Assembly (NCBI GenBank): GCA_037893245.1
Contig: JBAIAA010000117.1
Span: 1,550,001-1,614,000 of the forward strand
DNA length: 64,000 nucleotides
From: Crossaster papposus
Taxonomy: Eukaryota > Echinodermata > Asteroidea > Velatida > Solasteridae
Direction of reading: 5' to 3'
The translations under genes and the position numbers were made by a program. Below, piece by piece: positions 18,136-31,200 of this stretch. Every line of letters begins with the position of its first letter. Position 1 is the first letter of the stretch. The notes below the pieces were generated by a model. It did no database searches. It was not told where the DNA came from and saw only the letters and a program-made list of their open reading frames with translations.

Positions 18136-19440
18136 AATTGTTAGAAATCGGTTAAGTAAATATGTTTTACAGCACGGTCTTGACGCAAGGTTAACGTGAA
18201 CCCACAAATTACGAGGGCATTCCATTTGTTTTCGTCATATGTCCTTTTAGAGGCTCCGTACTTACCTTTGGTGAAGGAGATTATTACGGCAGGATACCAT
18301 GATGAATCCTTGAGGCCACAGTGCGATTACGTTCTCCCCTTCATGATGCTGGTGATTTGTCAAGGTTCCATCAAGACGACAACTTCGTTTCATGTTTGTT
18401 ATGGTAGTTCTGTCAGCCACACCTAGACTACACAACAATACAACAACAATATACCATTAAACTGATAATACAATTAAATATTAATAATTGTGGCTACTTA
18501 TTTGTTTTATTATTTATACAATAACTACAATTAACTATTTCTTGTTCGCACGGTGCTCAACAACTCATGCTTGCGTTGGCAAAATAAAGCAGTTAAATTT
18601 GGTTATAACTTCTATATTATTCTGAAATTAGGCATATTCACTTCCCATATCATCCTATAGACTAGAGTGAGAGATCGAGGCCATGACTCCAAATTACATT
18701 ACAACGTAAATTAGCACGTCATATATGTCATACTCTGCTACATTCATACTCATAGCGAGTAACATGCAAGCTTCCAAATACAATTGCTCTACTTACCATT
18801 TATTCCAGCTCCATGGTACACCTAGCTAGCTGCAAATGACCACGTCTTCGCATAAACTACAATATGCACTTAGGCCAAAACAACGTTATAATAGTTAAGA
18901 CATGTCTGGGCTAGTTTAACTAGAGACATGTAATGTACATGTATTAAATGTACATGTTTACATTTACGTCGTTGTCACACGCGCAACCAACGGAGGGCGC
19001 TATGCCATTCAGGGTAATCCCGTTTGCGGTTTTTTTGACGGGGTAAAACATGTGCATACTGCCTCACGTCAGGTCTTATGCGTCAACCGAGGACTCCTCC
19101 CAAACGCTTTGATATTTAACCAACAGTCAAAAACGGCCACGAAAGTGCCATTTTTCACAATATTTCATACCGAGGACGCGCTCGGTTTGCAAGGTGTCCT
19201 CAGTATGTGAGTGTGTACTTACATAAAAGCCCTACATTTGCGGTATTGACAGGTACATAGGCCTACACATGTACACGCGTCTGTGTGCAGGATTAATCGA
19301 ACGATGAATTTAACGTTGACAAATAGCAAGATAAAATCTGAAATATCACAAAACATCCCGCTGTCTTTTACCTTGTTTTATCCTGATTGTCTTGAATTAT
19401 GCTTCTTGTCAACCACTGCATTGCGATTGTTTTGGCAAAA
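18136..19440. other. Non-coding spacer before the large satellite
   Basis: No gene can be supported. There is a cluster of TGTACATGT words at 18936-18970 that are self-complementary, and a minus-strand donor-like AAAGGTAAGTAC near 18266 for which no convincing exon could be built. The sequence just before 19440 ends in GGCAAAAAGCCCAG, where the satellite begins. Confidence 0.5.
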
Positions 19441-22400
19441 AGCCCAGCTTCAGCGCAGGTTGATGTTGGCTCCCGATGTGGCAATATTCCACCTTATTCT
19501 TCTGCTGCTGCTGCTTCAGCGCAGGTAGATGGTGGTTCTAGATGTGGCAATATTCCACCTTATTCTTCTGCTGCTCCTACTTCAGCGCAGGTTCATGTTG
19601 GCTCCAGATGTGGCAATATTCCACCTTGTTTTTCTGCTGCTGCTGCTTCAGCGCAGGTTGATGTTGGAGATGTTGCAATAATCCACTATATTCTTCTCCT
19701 GCTGCTTCAGCGCAGGTTGATGTTGGCTCCAGATGTGGCAATATTCCACCTTATTCTTCTGCTGCTGCTACTTCAGCGCAGGTTGATGTTGGCTCCAGAT
19801 GTGGCAATATTCCACCTTATTCTTCTCCTGCTGCTGCTTCAGCGGAGGCCGATGGTGGCCCCAGATGTGGAAATATTCCACCTTATTCTTCTGCTGCTGC
19901 TACTTCAGCGCAGGTTGATGTTGGCTCCAGATGTGGCAATATTCCACCTTATTCTTCTCCTGCTGCTGCTTCAGCGCAGGTTGATGTTGGCTCCAGATGT
20001 GGCAATAATCCACCTTATTCTTATCCTGCTGCTGCTTCAGCGCAGTTTTGGGGTTGGCCCGAGATGTTACAATATTCCACCTTGTTCTTCTCCTGCTGCT
20101 TCAGCGCAGGTTGATGTTGGCTCCAGATGTGGCAATAATCCACCTTATTCTTCTCCTGCTGCTGCTTCAGCGGAGGCCGATGGTGGCCCCAGATGTGGCA
20201 ATATTCCACCTTATTCTTCTGCTGCTGCTACTTCAGCGCAGGTTGATGTTGGCTCCAGATGTGGCAATATTCCACCTTATTCTTCTGCTGCTGCTACTTC
20301 AGCGCAGGTTGATGTTGGCTCCAGATGTGGCAATATTCCACCTTATTCTTCTGCTGCTGCTGCTTCAGCGCAGCTTGATGTTGGAGATGTTGCAATAATC
20401 CACTCTATTCCTCTCCTGCTGCTTCAACGCAGGTTGATGTTGGCTCCCGATGTGGCAATATTCCACCTTATTCTTCTACTGCTGCTGCTTCAGCGCAGGT
20501 AGATGTTGGCTCCAGATGTGGCAATAATCCACCTTATTCTTCTCCTGCTGCTGCTTCAGCGCAGGCCGATGGTGGTTCCAGATGTGGCAATATTCCACCT
20601 TATTCTTCTGCTGCTGCTACTTCAGCGCAGGTTCATGTTGGCTCCAGATGTGGCAATATTCCACCTTGTTTTTCTGCTGCTGCTGCTTCAGCGCAGGTTG
20701 ATGTTGGAGATGTTGCAATAATCCACTATATTCTTCTCCTGCTGCTTCAGCGCAGGTTGATGTTGGCTCCAGATGTGGCAATATTCCACCTTATTCTTCT
20801 GCTGCTGCTACTTCAGCGCAGGTTGATGTTGGCTCCAGATGTGGCAATATTCCACCTTATTCTTCTCCTGCTGCTGCTTCAGCGCAGGTTGATGGTGGCC
20901 CCAGATGTGGCAATATTCCACCTTATTCTTCTGCTGCTGCTACTTCAGCGCAGGTTGATGTTGGCTCCAGATGTGGCAATATTCCACCTTATTCTTCTCC
21001 TGCTGCTGCTTCAGCGCAGGTTGATGTTGGCTCCAGATGTTGCAATAATCCACCTTATTCTTATCCTGCTGCTGCTTCAGCACAGTTTGGGGTTGGCCCG
21101 AGATGTGACAATATTCCACCTTGTTCTTATCCTGCTGCTTCAGCGCAGGTTGATGTTGGCTCCAGATGTGGCAATAATCCACCTTATTCTTCTCCTGCTG
21201 CTGCTTCAGCGGAGTCCGATGGTGGCCCCAGATGTGGCAATATTCCACCTTATTCTTCTGCTGCTGCTACTTCAGCGCAGGTTGATGTTGGCTCCAGATG
21301 TGGCAATATTCCACCTTATTCTTCTGCTGCTGCTACTTCAGCGCAGGTTGATGTTGACTCCAGATGTGGCAATATTCCACCTTATTCTTCTGCTGCTGCT
21401 GCTTCAGCGCAGCTTGATGTTGGAGATGTTGCAATAATCCACTCTATTCTTCTCCTGCTGCTTCAACGCAGGTTGATGTTGGCTCCAGATGTGGAAATAT
21501 TCCACCTTATTCGTCTGCTGCTGCTGCTTCAGTACAGGTTGATGTTGACTCAAGGTGTGGCAATATTCAACATTATTCTTCTCCTGCTGTTTTAGCGCAG
21601 GTTGATGTTGGCTCCAGATGTGACGACATTCCTCTTCATTCTTCTGCTGCTGCTGCTGCTTCTTCAGTGCAGGTTGATGTTGGCTCCAGATGTAGTAATA
21701 TTTCACCTTATTCTTCTCCTGCTGCTTCGAACATGTTCATGTTGGCTCCAGATGTGGCAATATTCCACCTTATTCTTCTCCTGCTGCTTCAGGGCAGGTT
21801 GGTGTTCGCTCCAGATGTGGCAATATTCCACTTTATTCCTCTCCTGCTGCTTCAGGGCAGGTTGATGTTGGCTCCAGATGTGGCAATATTCCACCTTATT
21901 CTTATCCTGCTGCTGCTTTAGCGCAGCTTGATGTTGGAGATGTTGCAATAATCCACTATATTCTTCTCCTGCTGCTTCAGCGCAGGTTGATGTTAGCTCC
22001 CGATGTGGCAATATTCCACCTTATTCTTCTGCTGCTGCTGCTTCAGCGCAGGTAGATGTTGGCTCCAGATGTGGCAATAATCCACCTTATTCTTCTCCTG
22101 CTGCTGCTTCAGCGGAGGCCGATGGTAGCCCCAGATGTGGCAATATTCCACCTTATTCTTCTCCTGCTGCTGCTTCAGCGGAGGCCGATGGTGGCTCCAG
22201 ATGTGGCAATAATCCAACTTATTCTTCTGCTGCTGCTACTTCAGCGCAGGTTGATGTTGGCTCCAGATGTGGCAATATTCCACCTTATTCTTCTCCTGCT
22301 GCTGCTTCAGCGCAGGTTGATGTTGGCTCCAGATGTGGCAATAATCCACCTTATTCTTCTCCTGCTGCTGCTTCAGCGCAGGCCGATGGTGGTTCCAGAT

Positions 22401-24168
22401 GTGGCAATATTCCACCTTATTCTTCTGCTGCTGCTACTTCAGCGCAGGTTGATGTTGGCTCCAGATGTGGCAATATTCCACCTTGTTTTTTTGCTGCTGC
22501 TGCTTCAGCGCAGGTTGATGTTGGAGATGTTGCAATAATCCACTATATTCTTCTCCTGCTGCTTCAGCGCAGGTTGATGTTGGCTCCAGATGTGGCAATA
22601 TTCCACCTTATTATTCTGCTGCTGCTGCTTCAGTACAGGTTGATGTTGACTCAAGATGTGGCAATATTCCACCTTATTCTTCTCCTGCTGCTTCAGCGCA
22701 GGTTGATGTTGGCTCCATATGTAACGACATTGCTCTTCATTCTTCTGCTGCTGCTGCTTTAGTGCAGGTTGATGTTTGCTCCAGATGTAGTAATATTTCA
22801 CCTTATGTTTCTCCTGCTGCTTCGAGCAGGTTGATGTTGGCTCCAGATGTGGCAATATTCCACCTTATTCTTCTCCTGCTGCTTCAGCGCAGGTTGATGT
22901 TGGCTCCAGATGTGGCAATATTCCACCTTATTCTTCTGCTGCTGCTGCTTCAGTACAGGTTGATGTTGACTCAAGATGTGGCAATATTCCACATTATTCT
23001 TCCCCTGCTGCTTCAGCGCAGGTTGATGTTGGCTCCAGATGTGACGACATTCCTCTTCATTCTTCTGCTGCTGCTGCTTCAGTGCAGGTTGATGTTGGTT
23101 CCAGATGTAGTAATATTTCACCTTATTTTTCTCCTGCTGCTTCGAACATGTTCATGTTGGCTCCAGATGTTGCAATATTCCACCTTATTCTTCTCCTGCT
23201 GCTTCAGGGCATGTTGGTGTTCGATCCAGATGTGGCAATATTCCACCTTATTCTTCTCCTGCTGCTTCAGCGCAGGTTGATGTTGGCTCCAGATGTAACG
23301 ACATTGCTCTTCATTCTTCTGCTGCTGCTGCCTCAGTGCAGGTTGATGTTGGCTCCAGATGTACTAATATTTCACCTTATTTTTCTCCTGCTGCTTCGAA
23401 CATGTTCATGTTGGCTCCAGATGTGGCAATATTCCACCTTATTCTTCTCCTGCTGTTTCAGCGCAGGTTGATGTTGGCTCCAGATGTGACGACATTCCTC
23501 TTCATTCTTCTCTGCTGCTGCTGCTGCTTCAGTGCAGGTTGATGTTGGCTCCAGATGTAGTAATATTTCACCTTATTCTTCTCTTGCTACTTCGAACATG
23601 TTCATGTTGGCTCCAGATGTTGCAATATTCCACCTTATTCTTCTCCTGCTGCTTCAGGGCATGTTGGTGTTCGATCCAGATGTGGCAATATTCCACCTTA
23701 TTCTTCTCCTGCTGCTTCAGGGCAGGTTGATGTTGGCTACAGATGTGGCAATATTCCACCTTATTCTTATCCTGCTGCTGCTTCAGCGCGGTTAGGGGTT
23801 GGCCCGAGATGTTGCAATAATCCACTCTATTCTTCTCCTGCTGCTTCAGCGCAGGTTGATGTTGGCTCCCGATGTGGCAATATTCCACCTTATTCTTCTG
23901 CTGCTGCTGCTTCAGCGCAGGTTGATGTTGGAGATGTTGCAATAATCAACTATATTCTTCTCCTGCTGCTTCAGCGCAGGTTGATGTTGGCTCCAGATGT
24001 GGCAATATTCCACCTTATTCTTCTGCTGCTGCTGCTTCAGTACAGGATGATGTTGACTCAAGATGTGGCAATATTCCACATTATTCTTCTCCTGCTGCTT
24101 CAGGGCAGGTTGATGTTGGCTCCAGATGTGACGACATTCCTCTTCATTCTTCTGCTGCTGCTGCTTCA

Positions 24169-27100
24169 GTGCAGGTTGATGTTGGTTCCAGATGTAGTAA
24201 TATTTCACCTTATTTTTCTCCTGCTGCTTCGAGCAGGTTGATGTTGGCTCCAGATGTGGCAATATTCCACCTTATTCTTCTCCTGCTGCTTCAGGGCAGG
24301 TTGATGTTCGCTCCAGATGTGGCAATATTCCACCTGATTCTTCTCCTGCTGCTGCTTCAGCGGAGGCCGATGGTGGTTCCAGATGTGGCAATAATCCACC
24401 TTGTTCTTCTGCTGCTGCTACTTCAGCGCAGGTTGATGTTGGCTCCAGATGTGGCAATATTCCACCTTGTGTTTCTGCTGCTGCTGCTACAGCGCAGGTT
24501 GATGTTGGAGATGTTGCAATATTCCACCTTATTCTTCTGCTGCTGCTGCTTCAGCTCAGGTTGATGTTGGCTCCAGATGTGGCAATATTCCACCTTATTC
24601 TTCTGCTGCTGCTGCTTCAGTGCAAGTTGATGTTGGTTCCAGATGTAGTAATATTTCACCTTATTTTTCTCCTGCTGCTTCGAGCAGGTTGATGTTGGCT
24701 GCAGATGTGGCAATATTCCACCTTATTCTTCTCCTGCTGCTTCAGGGCAGGTTCATGTTGGCTCCAGATGTGGCAATATTCCACCTTATTCTTCTCCTGC
24801 TGCTGCTTCAGCGCAGTTTGGGGTTAGCCCGAGATGTGACAATATTCCACCTTGTTCTTCTTCTGCTGCTTCAGCGCAGGTTGATGTTGGCTCCAGATGT
24901 GGCAATAATCCACCTTATTCTTCTCCTGCTGCTGCTTCAGCGGAGACCGATGGTGGCCCCAGATGTGGCAATAATCCACCTTATTTTTCTCCTGCTGCTG
25001 CTTCAGCGGAGACCGATGGTGGCCCCAGATGTGGCAATATTCCACCTTATTCTTCTGCAGCTGCTACTCCAGCGCAGGTTGATGTTGGCTCCAGATGTGG
25101 CAATATTCCACCTTATTCTTCTGCTGCTGCTGCTTCACCGCAGCTTGATGTTGAAGATGTTGCAATAATCCACTCTATTCTTCTCCTGCTGCTTCAGCGC
25201 AGGTTGATGTTGGCTCCCGATGTGGCAATATTCCACCTTATTCTTCTGCTGCTGCTGCTTCAGCGCAGGTTGATGTTGGCTCCAGATGTGGCAATAATCC
25301 ACCTTATTCTTCTCCTTCTGCTGCTTCAGCGCAGGTTGATGTTGGAGATGTTGCAATAATCCACTATATTCTTCTCCTGCTGCTTCAGCGCATGTTGATG
25401 TTGGCTCCAGATGTGGCAATATTCCACCTTATTCTTCTGCTGCTGCTGCTTCAGTACAGGTTGATGTTGACTCAAGATGTGGCAATATTCCACCTTATTC
25501 TTCTCCTGCTGCTTCAGCGCAGGTTGATGTTGGCTCCAGATGTGGCAATATTCCACCTTATTCTTCTGCTGCTGCTGCTTCAGTACAGGTTGATGTTGAC
25601 TCAAGATGTGGCAATATTCCACATTATTCTTCTCCTGCTGCTTCCGCGCAGGTTGATGTTGGCACCAGATGTGACGACATTCCTCTTCATTCTTCTGCTG
25701 CTGCTGCTTCAGTGCAGGTTGATGTTGATTCCAGATGTAGTAATATTTCACCTTATTTTTCTTCTGCTGCTTCGAGCAGGTTGATGTTGGCTCCAGATGT
25801 GGCAATATTCCACCTTATTTTTCTCCTGCTGCTTCAGGACAGGTTGATGTTCGCTCCAGATGTGGCAATATTCCACCTGATTCTTCTCCTGCTGCTGCTT
25901 CAGCGGAGGCCGGTGGTGGCTCCAGATGTGGCAATAATCCACCTTATTCTTCTGCTGCTGCTACTTCAGCGCAGGTTGATGTTGGCTCCAGATGTGGCAA
26001 TATTCCACCTTATTCTTCTCCTGCTGCTGCTTCAGCGCAGGTTGATGTTGGAGATGTTGCAATAATCCACTATATTCTTCTCCTGCTGCTTCAGCGCAGG
26101 TTGATGTTGGCTCCAGATGTGGCAATATTCCACCTTATTCTTCTGCTGCTGCTGCTTCAGTACAGGTTGATGTTGACTCAAGATGTGGCAATATTCCACA
26201 TTATTCTTCTCCTGCTGCTTCAGCCCAGGTTGATGTTGGCTCCAGATGTGACGACATTCCTCTTCATTCTTCTGCTGCTGCTGCTTCAGTGCAGGTTGAT
26301 GTTGGTTCCAGATGTAGTAATATTTCACCTTATTTTTCTCCTGCTGCTTCGAGCAGGTTGATGTTGGCTCCAGATGTGGCAATATTCCACCTTATTCTTC
26401 TCCTGCTGCTTCAGGGCAGGTTGATGTTCGCTCCAGATGTGGCAATATTCCACCTGATTCTTCTCCTGCTGCTGCTTCAGCGGAGGCCGATGGTGGTTCC
26501 AGATGTGGCAATAATCCACCTTGTTCTTCTGCTGCTGCTACTTCAGCGCAGGTTGATGTTGGCTCCAGATGTGGCAATATTCCACCTTGTGTTTCTGCTG
26601 CTGCTGCTTCAGCGCAGGTTGATGTTGGAGATGTTGCAATATTCCACCTTATTCTTCTGCTGCTGCTGCTTCAGCGCAGGTTGATGTTGGCTCCAGATGT
26701 GGCAATATTCCACCTTATTCTTCTGCTGCTGCTGCTTCAGTGCAGGTTGATGTTGATTCCAGATGTAGTAATATTTCACCTTATTTTTCTCCTGCTGCTT
26801 CGAGCAGGTTGATGTTGGCTGCAGATGTGGCAATATTCCACCTTATTCTTCTCCTGCTGCTTCAGGGCAGGTTCATGTTGGCTCCAGATGTGGCAATAAT
26901 CCACCTTATTCTTCTCCTGCTGCTTCAGGGCAGGTTGATGTTCGCTCCAGATGTGGCAATATTCCACCTGATTCTTCTCCTGCTGCTGCTTCAGCGGAGG
27001 CCGATGGTGGCTCCAGATGTGGCAATAATCCACCTTATTCTTCTGCTGCTGCTACTTCAGTGCAGGTTGATGTTGGCTCCAGATGTGGCAATATTCCACC

Positions 27101-29400
27101 TTTTTCTTCTCCTGCTGCTGCTTCAGCGCAGGTTGATGTTGGAGATGTTGCAATAATCCACTATATTCTTCTCCTGCTGCTTCAGCGCAGGTTGATGTTG
27201 GCTCCAGATGTGGCAATATTCCACCTTATTCTTCTGCTGCTGCTGCTTCAGTGCAGGTTGATGTTGGTTCCAGATGTAGTAATATTTCACCTTATTTTTC
27301 TCCTGCTGCTTCGAGCAGGTTGATGTTGGCTCCAGATGTGGCAATATTCCACCTTATTCTTCTCCTGCTGCTTCAGGGCAGGTTGATGTTCGCTCCAGAT
27401 GTGGCAATATTCCACCTGATTCTTCTCCTGCTGCTGCTTCAGCGGAGGCCGATGGTGGTTCCAGATGTGGCAATAATCCACCTTGTTCTTCTGCTGCTGC
27501 TACTTCAGCGCAGGTTGATGTTGGCTCCAGATGTGGCAATATTCCACCTTGTGTTTCTGCTGCTGCTGCTACAGCGCAGGTTGATGTTGGAGATGTTGCA
27601 ATATTCCACCTTATTCTTCTGCTGCTGCTGCTTCAGCTCAGGTTGATGTTGGCTCCAGATGTGGCAATATTCCACCTTATTCTTCTGCTGCTGCTGCTTC
27701 AGTGCAAGTTGATGTTGGTTCCAGATGTAGTAATATTTCACCTTATTTTTCTCCTGCTGCTTCGAGCAGGTTGATGTTGGCTGCAGATGTGGCAATATTC
27801 CACCTTATTCTTCTCCTGCTGCTTCAGGGCAGGTTCATGTTGGCTCCAGATGTGGCAATATTCCACCTTATTCTTCTCCTGCTGCTGCTTCAGCGCAGTT
27901 TGGGGTTAGCCCGAGATGTGACAATATTCCACCTTGTTCTTCTTCTGCTGCTTCAGCGCAGGTTGATGTTGGCTCCAGATGTGGCAATAATCCACCTTAT
28001 TCTTCTCCTGCTGCTGCTTCAGCGGAGACCGATGGTGGCCCCAGATGTGGCAATAATCCACCTTATTTTTCTCCTGCTGCTGCTTCAGCGGAGACCGATG
28101 GTGGCCCCAGATGTGGCAATATTCCACCTTATTCTTCTGCAGCTGCTACTCCAGCGCAGGTTGATGTTGGCTCCAGATGTGGCAATATTCCACCTTATTC
28201 TTCTGCTGCTGCTGCTTCACCGCAGCTTGATGTTGAAGATGTTGCAATAATCCACTCTATTCTTCTCCTGCTGCTTCAGCGCAGGTTGATGTTGGCTCCC
28301 GATGTGGCAATATTCCACCTTATTCTTCTGCTGCTGCTGCTTCAGCGCAGGTTGATGTTGGCTCCAGATGTGGCAATAATCCACCTTATTCTTCTCCTTC
28401 TGCTGCTTCAGCGCAGGTTGATGTTGGAGATGTTGCAATAATCCACTATATTCTTCTCCTGCTGCTTCAGCGCATGTTGATGTTGGCTCCAGATGTGGCA
28501 ATATTCCACCTTATTCTTCTGCTGCTGCTGCTTCAGTACAGGTTGATGTTGACTCAAGATGTGGCAATATTCCACCTTATTCTTCTCCTGCTGCTTCAGC
28601 GCAGGTTGATGTTGGCTCCAGATGTGGCAATATTCCACCTTATTCTTCTGCTGCTGCTGCTTCAGTACAGGTTGATGTTGACTCAAGATGTGGCAATATT
28701 CCACATTATTCTTCTCCTGCTGCTTCCGCGCAGGTTGATGTTGGCACCAGATGTGACGACATTCCTCTTCATTCTTCTGCTGCTGCTGCTTCAGTGCAGG
28801 TTGATGTTGATTCCAGATGTAGTAATATTTCACCTTATTTTTCTTCTGCTGCTTCGAGCAGGTTGATGTTGGCTCCAGATGTGGCAATATTCCACCTTAT
28901 TTTTCTCCTGCTGCTTCAGGACAGGTTGATGTTCGCTCCAGATGTGGCAATATTCCACCTGATTCTTCTCCTGCTGCTGCTTCAGCGGAGGCCGGTGGTG
29001 GCTCCAGATGTGGCAATAATCCACCTTATTCTTCTGCTGCTGCTACTTCAGCGCAGGTTGATGTTGGCTCCAGATGTGGCAATATTCCACCTTATTCTTC
29101 TCCTGCTGCTGCTTCAGCGCAGGTTGATGTTGGAGATGTTGCAATAATCCACTATATTCTTCTCCTGCTGCTTCAGCGCAGGTTGATGTTGGCTCCAGAT
29201 GTGGCAATATTCCACCTTATTCTTCTGCTGCTGCTGCTTCAGTACAGGTTGATGTTGACTCAAGATGTGGCAATATTCCACATTATTCTTCTCCTGCTGC
29301 TTCAGCCCAGGTTGATGTTGGCTCCAGATGTGACGACATTCCTCTTCATTCTTCTGCTGCTGCTGCTTCAGTGCAGGTTGATGTTGGTTCCAGATGTAGT
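24169..29400. repeat. 3,082-bp tandem duplication inside the satellite
   Basis: Successive landmarks recur at an offset of exactly 3,082 bp: 24169 and 27251, 24423 and 27505, 24620 and 27702, 25135 and 28217, 25326 and 28408, 26032 and 29114. Rare variants are shared by both copies, such as GCTACAGCGCAGG (~24487, ~27569), GCAGCTGCTACTCC (~25056, ~28138) and GCTTCACCGCAGC (~25132, ~28214). This is recent unequal exchange or an assembly duplication. Confidence 0.85.
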
Positions 29401-29821
29401 AATATTTCACCTTATTTTTCTCCTGCTGCTTCGAGCAGGTTGATGTTGGCTCCAGATGTGGCAATATTCCACCTTATTCTTCTCCTGCTGCTTCAGGGCA
29501 GGTTGATGTTCGCTCCAGATGTGGCAATATTCCACCTGATTCTTCTCCTGCTGCTGCTTCAGCGGAGGCCGATGGTGGTTCCAGATGTGGCAATAATCCA
29601 CCTTGTTCTTCTGCTGCTGCTACTTCAGCGCAGGTTGATGTTGGCTCCAGATGTGGCAATATTCCACCTTGTGTTTCTGCTGCTGCTGCTTCAGCGCAGG
29701 TTGATGTTGGAGATGTTGCAATATTCCACCTTATTCTTCTGCTGCTGCTGCTTCAGCTCAGGTTGATGTTGGCTCCAGATGTGGCAATATTCCACCTTAT
29801 TCTTCTGCTGCTGCTGCTTCA

Positions 29822-31200
29822 GTGCAAGTTGATGTTGGTTCCAGATGTAGTAATATTTCACCTTATTTTTCTCCTGCTGCTTCGAGCAGGTTGATGTTGG
29901 CTGCAGATGTGGCAATATTCCACCTTATTCTTCTGCTGCTGCTGCTTCAGTACAGGTTGATGTTGACTCAAGATGTGGCAATATTCCACCTTATTCTTCT
30001 CCTGCTGCTTCAGCGCAGGTTGATGTTGGCTCCAGATGTGGCAATATTCCACCTTATTCTTCTGCTGCTGCTGCTTCAGTACAGGTTGATGTTGACTCAA
30101 GATGTGGCAATATTCCACATTATTCTTCTCCTGCTGCTTCCGCGCAGGTTGATGTTGGCACCAGATGTGACGACATTCCTCTTCATTCTTCTGCTGCTGC
30201 TGCTTCAGTGCAGGTTGATGTTGATTCCAGATGTAGTAATATTTCACCTTATTTTTCTTCTGCTGCTTCGAGCAGGTTGATGTTGGCTCCAGATGTGGCA
30301 ATATTCCACCTTATTTTTCTCCTGCTGCTTCAGGACAGGTTGATGTTCGCTCCAGATGTGGCAATATTCCACCTGATTCTTCTCCTGCTGCTGCTTCAGC
30401 GGAGGCCGGTGGTGGCTCCAGATGTGGCAATAATCCACCTTATTCTTCTGCTGCTGCTACTTCAGCGCAGGTTGATGTTGGCTCCAGATGTGGCAATATT
30501 CCACCTTATTCTTCTCCTGCTGCTGCTTCAGCGCAGGTTGATGTTGGAGATGTTGCAATAATCCACTATATTCTTCTCCTGCTGCTTCAGCGCAGGTTGA
30601 TGTTGGCTCCAGATGTGGCAATATTCCACCTTATTCTTCTGCTGCTGCTGCTTCAGTACAGGTTGATGTTGACTCAAGATGTGGCAATATTCCACATTAT
30701 TCTTCTCCTGCTGCTTCAGCCCAGGTTGATGTTGGCTCCAGATGTGACGACATTCCTCTTCATTCTTCTGCTGCTGCTGCTTCAGTGCAGGTTGATGTTG
30801 GTTCCAGATGTAGTAATATTTCACCTTATTTTTCTCCTGCTGCTTCGAGCAGGTTGATGTTGGCTCCAGATGTGGCAATATTCCACCTTATTCTTCTCCT
30901 GCTGCTTCAGGGCAGGTTGATGTTCGCTCCAGATGTGGCAATATTCCACCTGATTCTTCTCCTGCTGCTGCTTCAGCGGAGGCCGATGGTGGTTCCAGAT
31001 GTGGCAATAATCCACCTTGTTCTTCTGCTGCTGCTACTTCAGCGCAGGTTGATGTTGGCTCCAGATGTGGCAATATTCCACCTTGTGTTTCTGCTGCTGC
31101 TGCTTCAGCGCAGGTTGATGTTGGAGATGTTGCAATATTCCACCTTATTCTTCTGCTGCTGCTGCTTCAGCGCAGGTTGATGTTGGCTCCAGATGTGGCA
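29822..31200. repeat. Further 1,414-bp shifted copy
   Basis: Landmarks at 28794, 29114 and 29371 recur at 30208, 30528 and 30785, an offset of 1,414 bp. The block near 26740 recurs at 31236, an offset of 4,496 = 3,082 + 1,414. The two events are therefore nested. Confidence 0.8.

Noticed and set aside
18266-18400. Possible minus-strand exon ending in AAAG|GTAAGTAC, as a 5' exon of the recombinase gene
   Set aside because: The donor is good, but in phase 0, needed to join the 129-bp exon, the frame has stops just upstream (TAA TAA), and no acceptor or start could be fixed. Left unassigned.
19399-20502. Open frame starting MLLVNHCIAIVLAKSPASAQ, resembling a signal peptide before a Gly/Ser/Pro/Cys repeat protein
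   Set aside because: The apparent signal peptide is unique DNA that happens to be in frame with the first satellite monomers. After a few monomers the 4-bp-shorter variant moves the frame to a leucine-rich one, which argues against a selected secreted protein.
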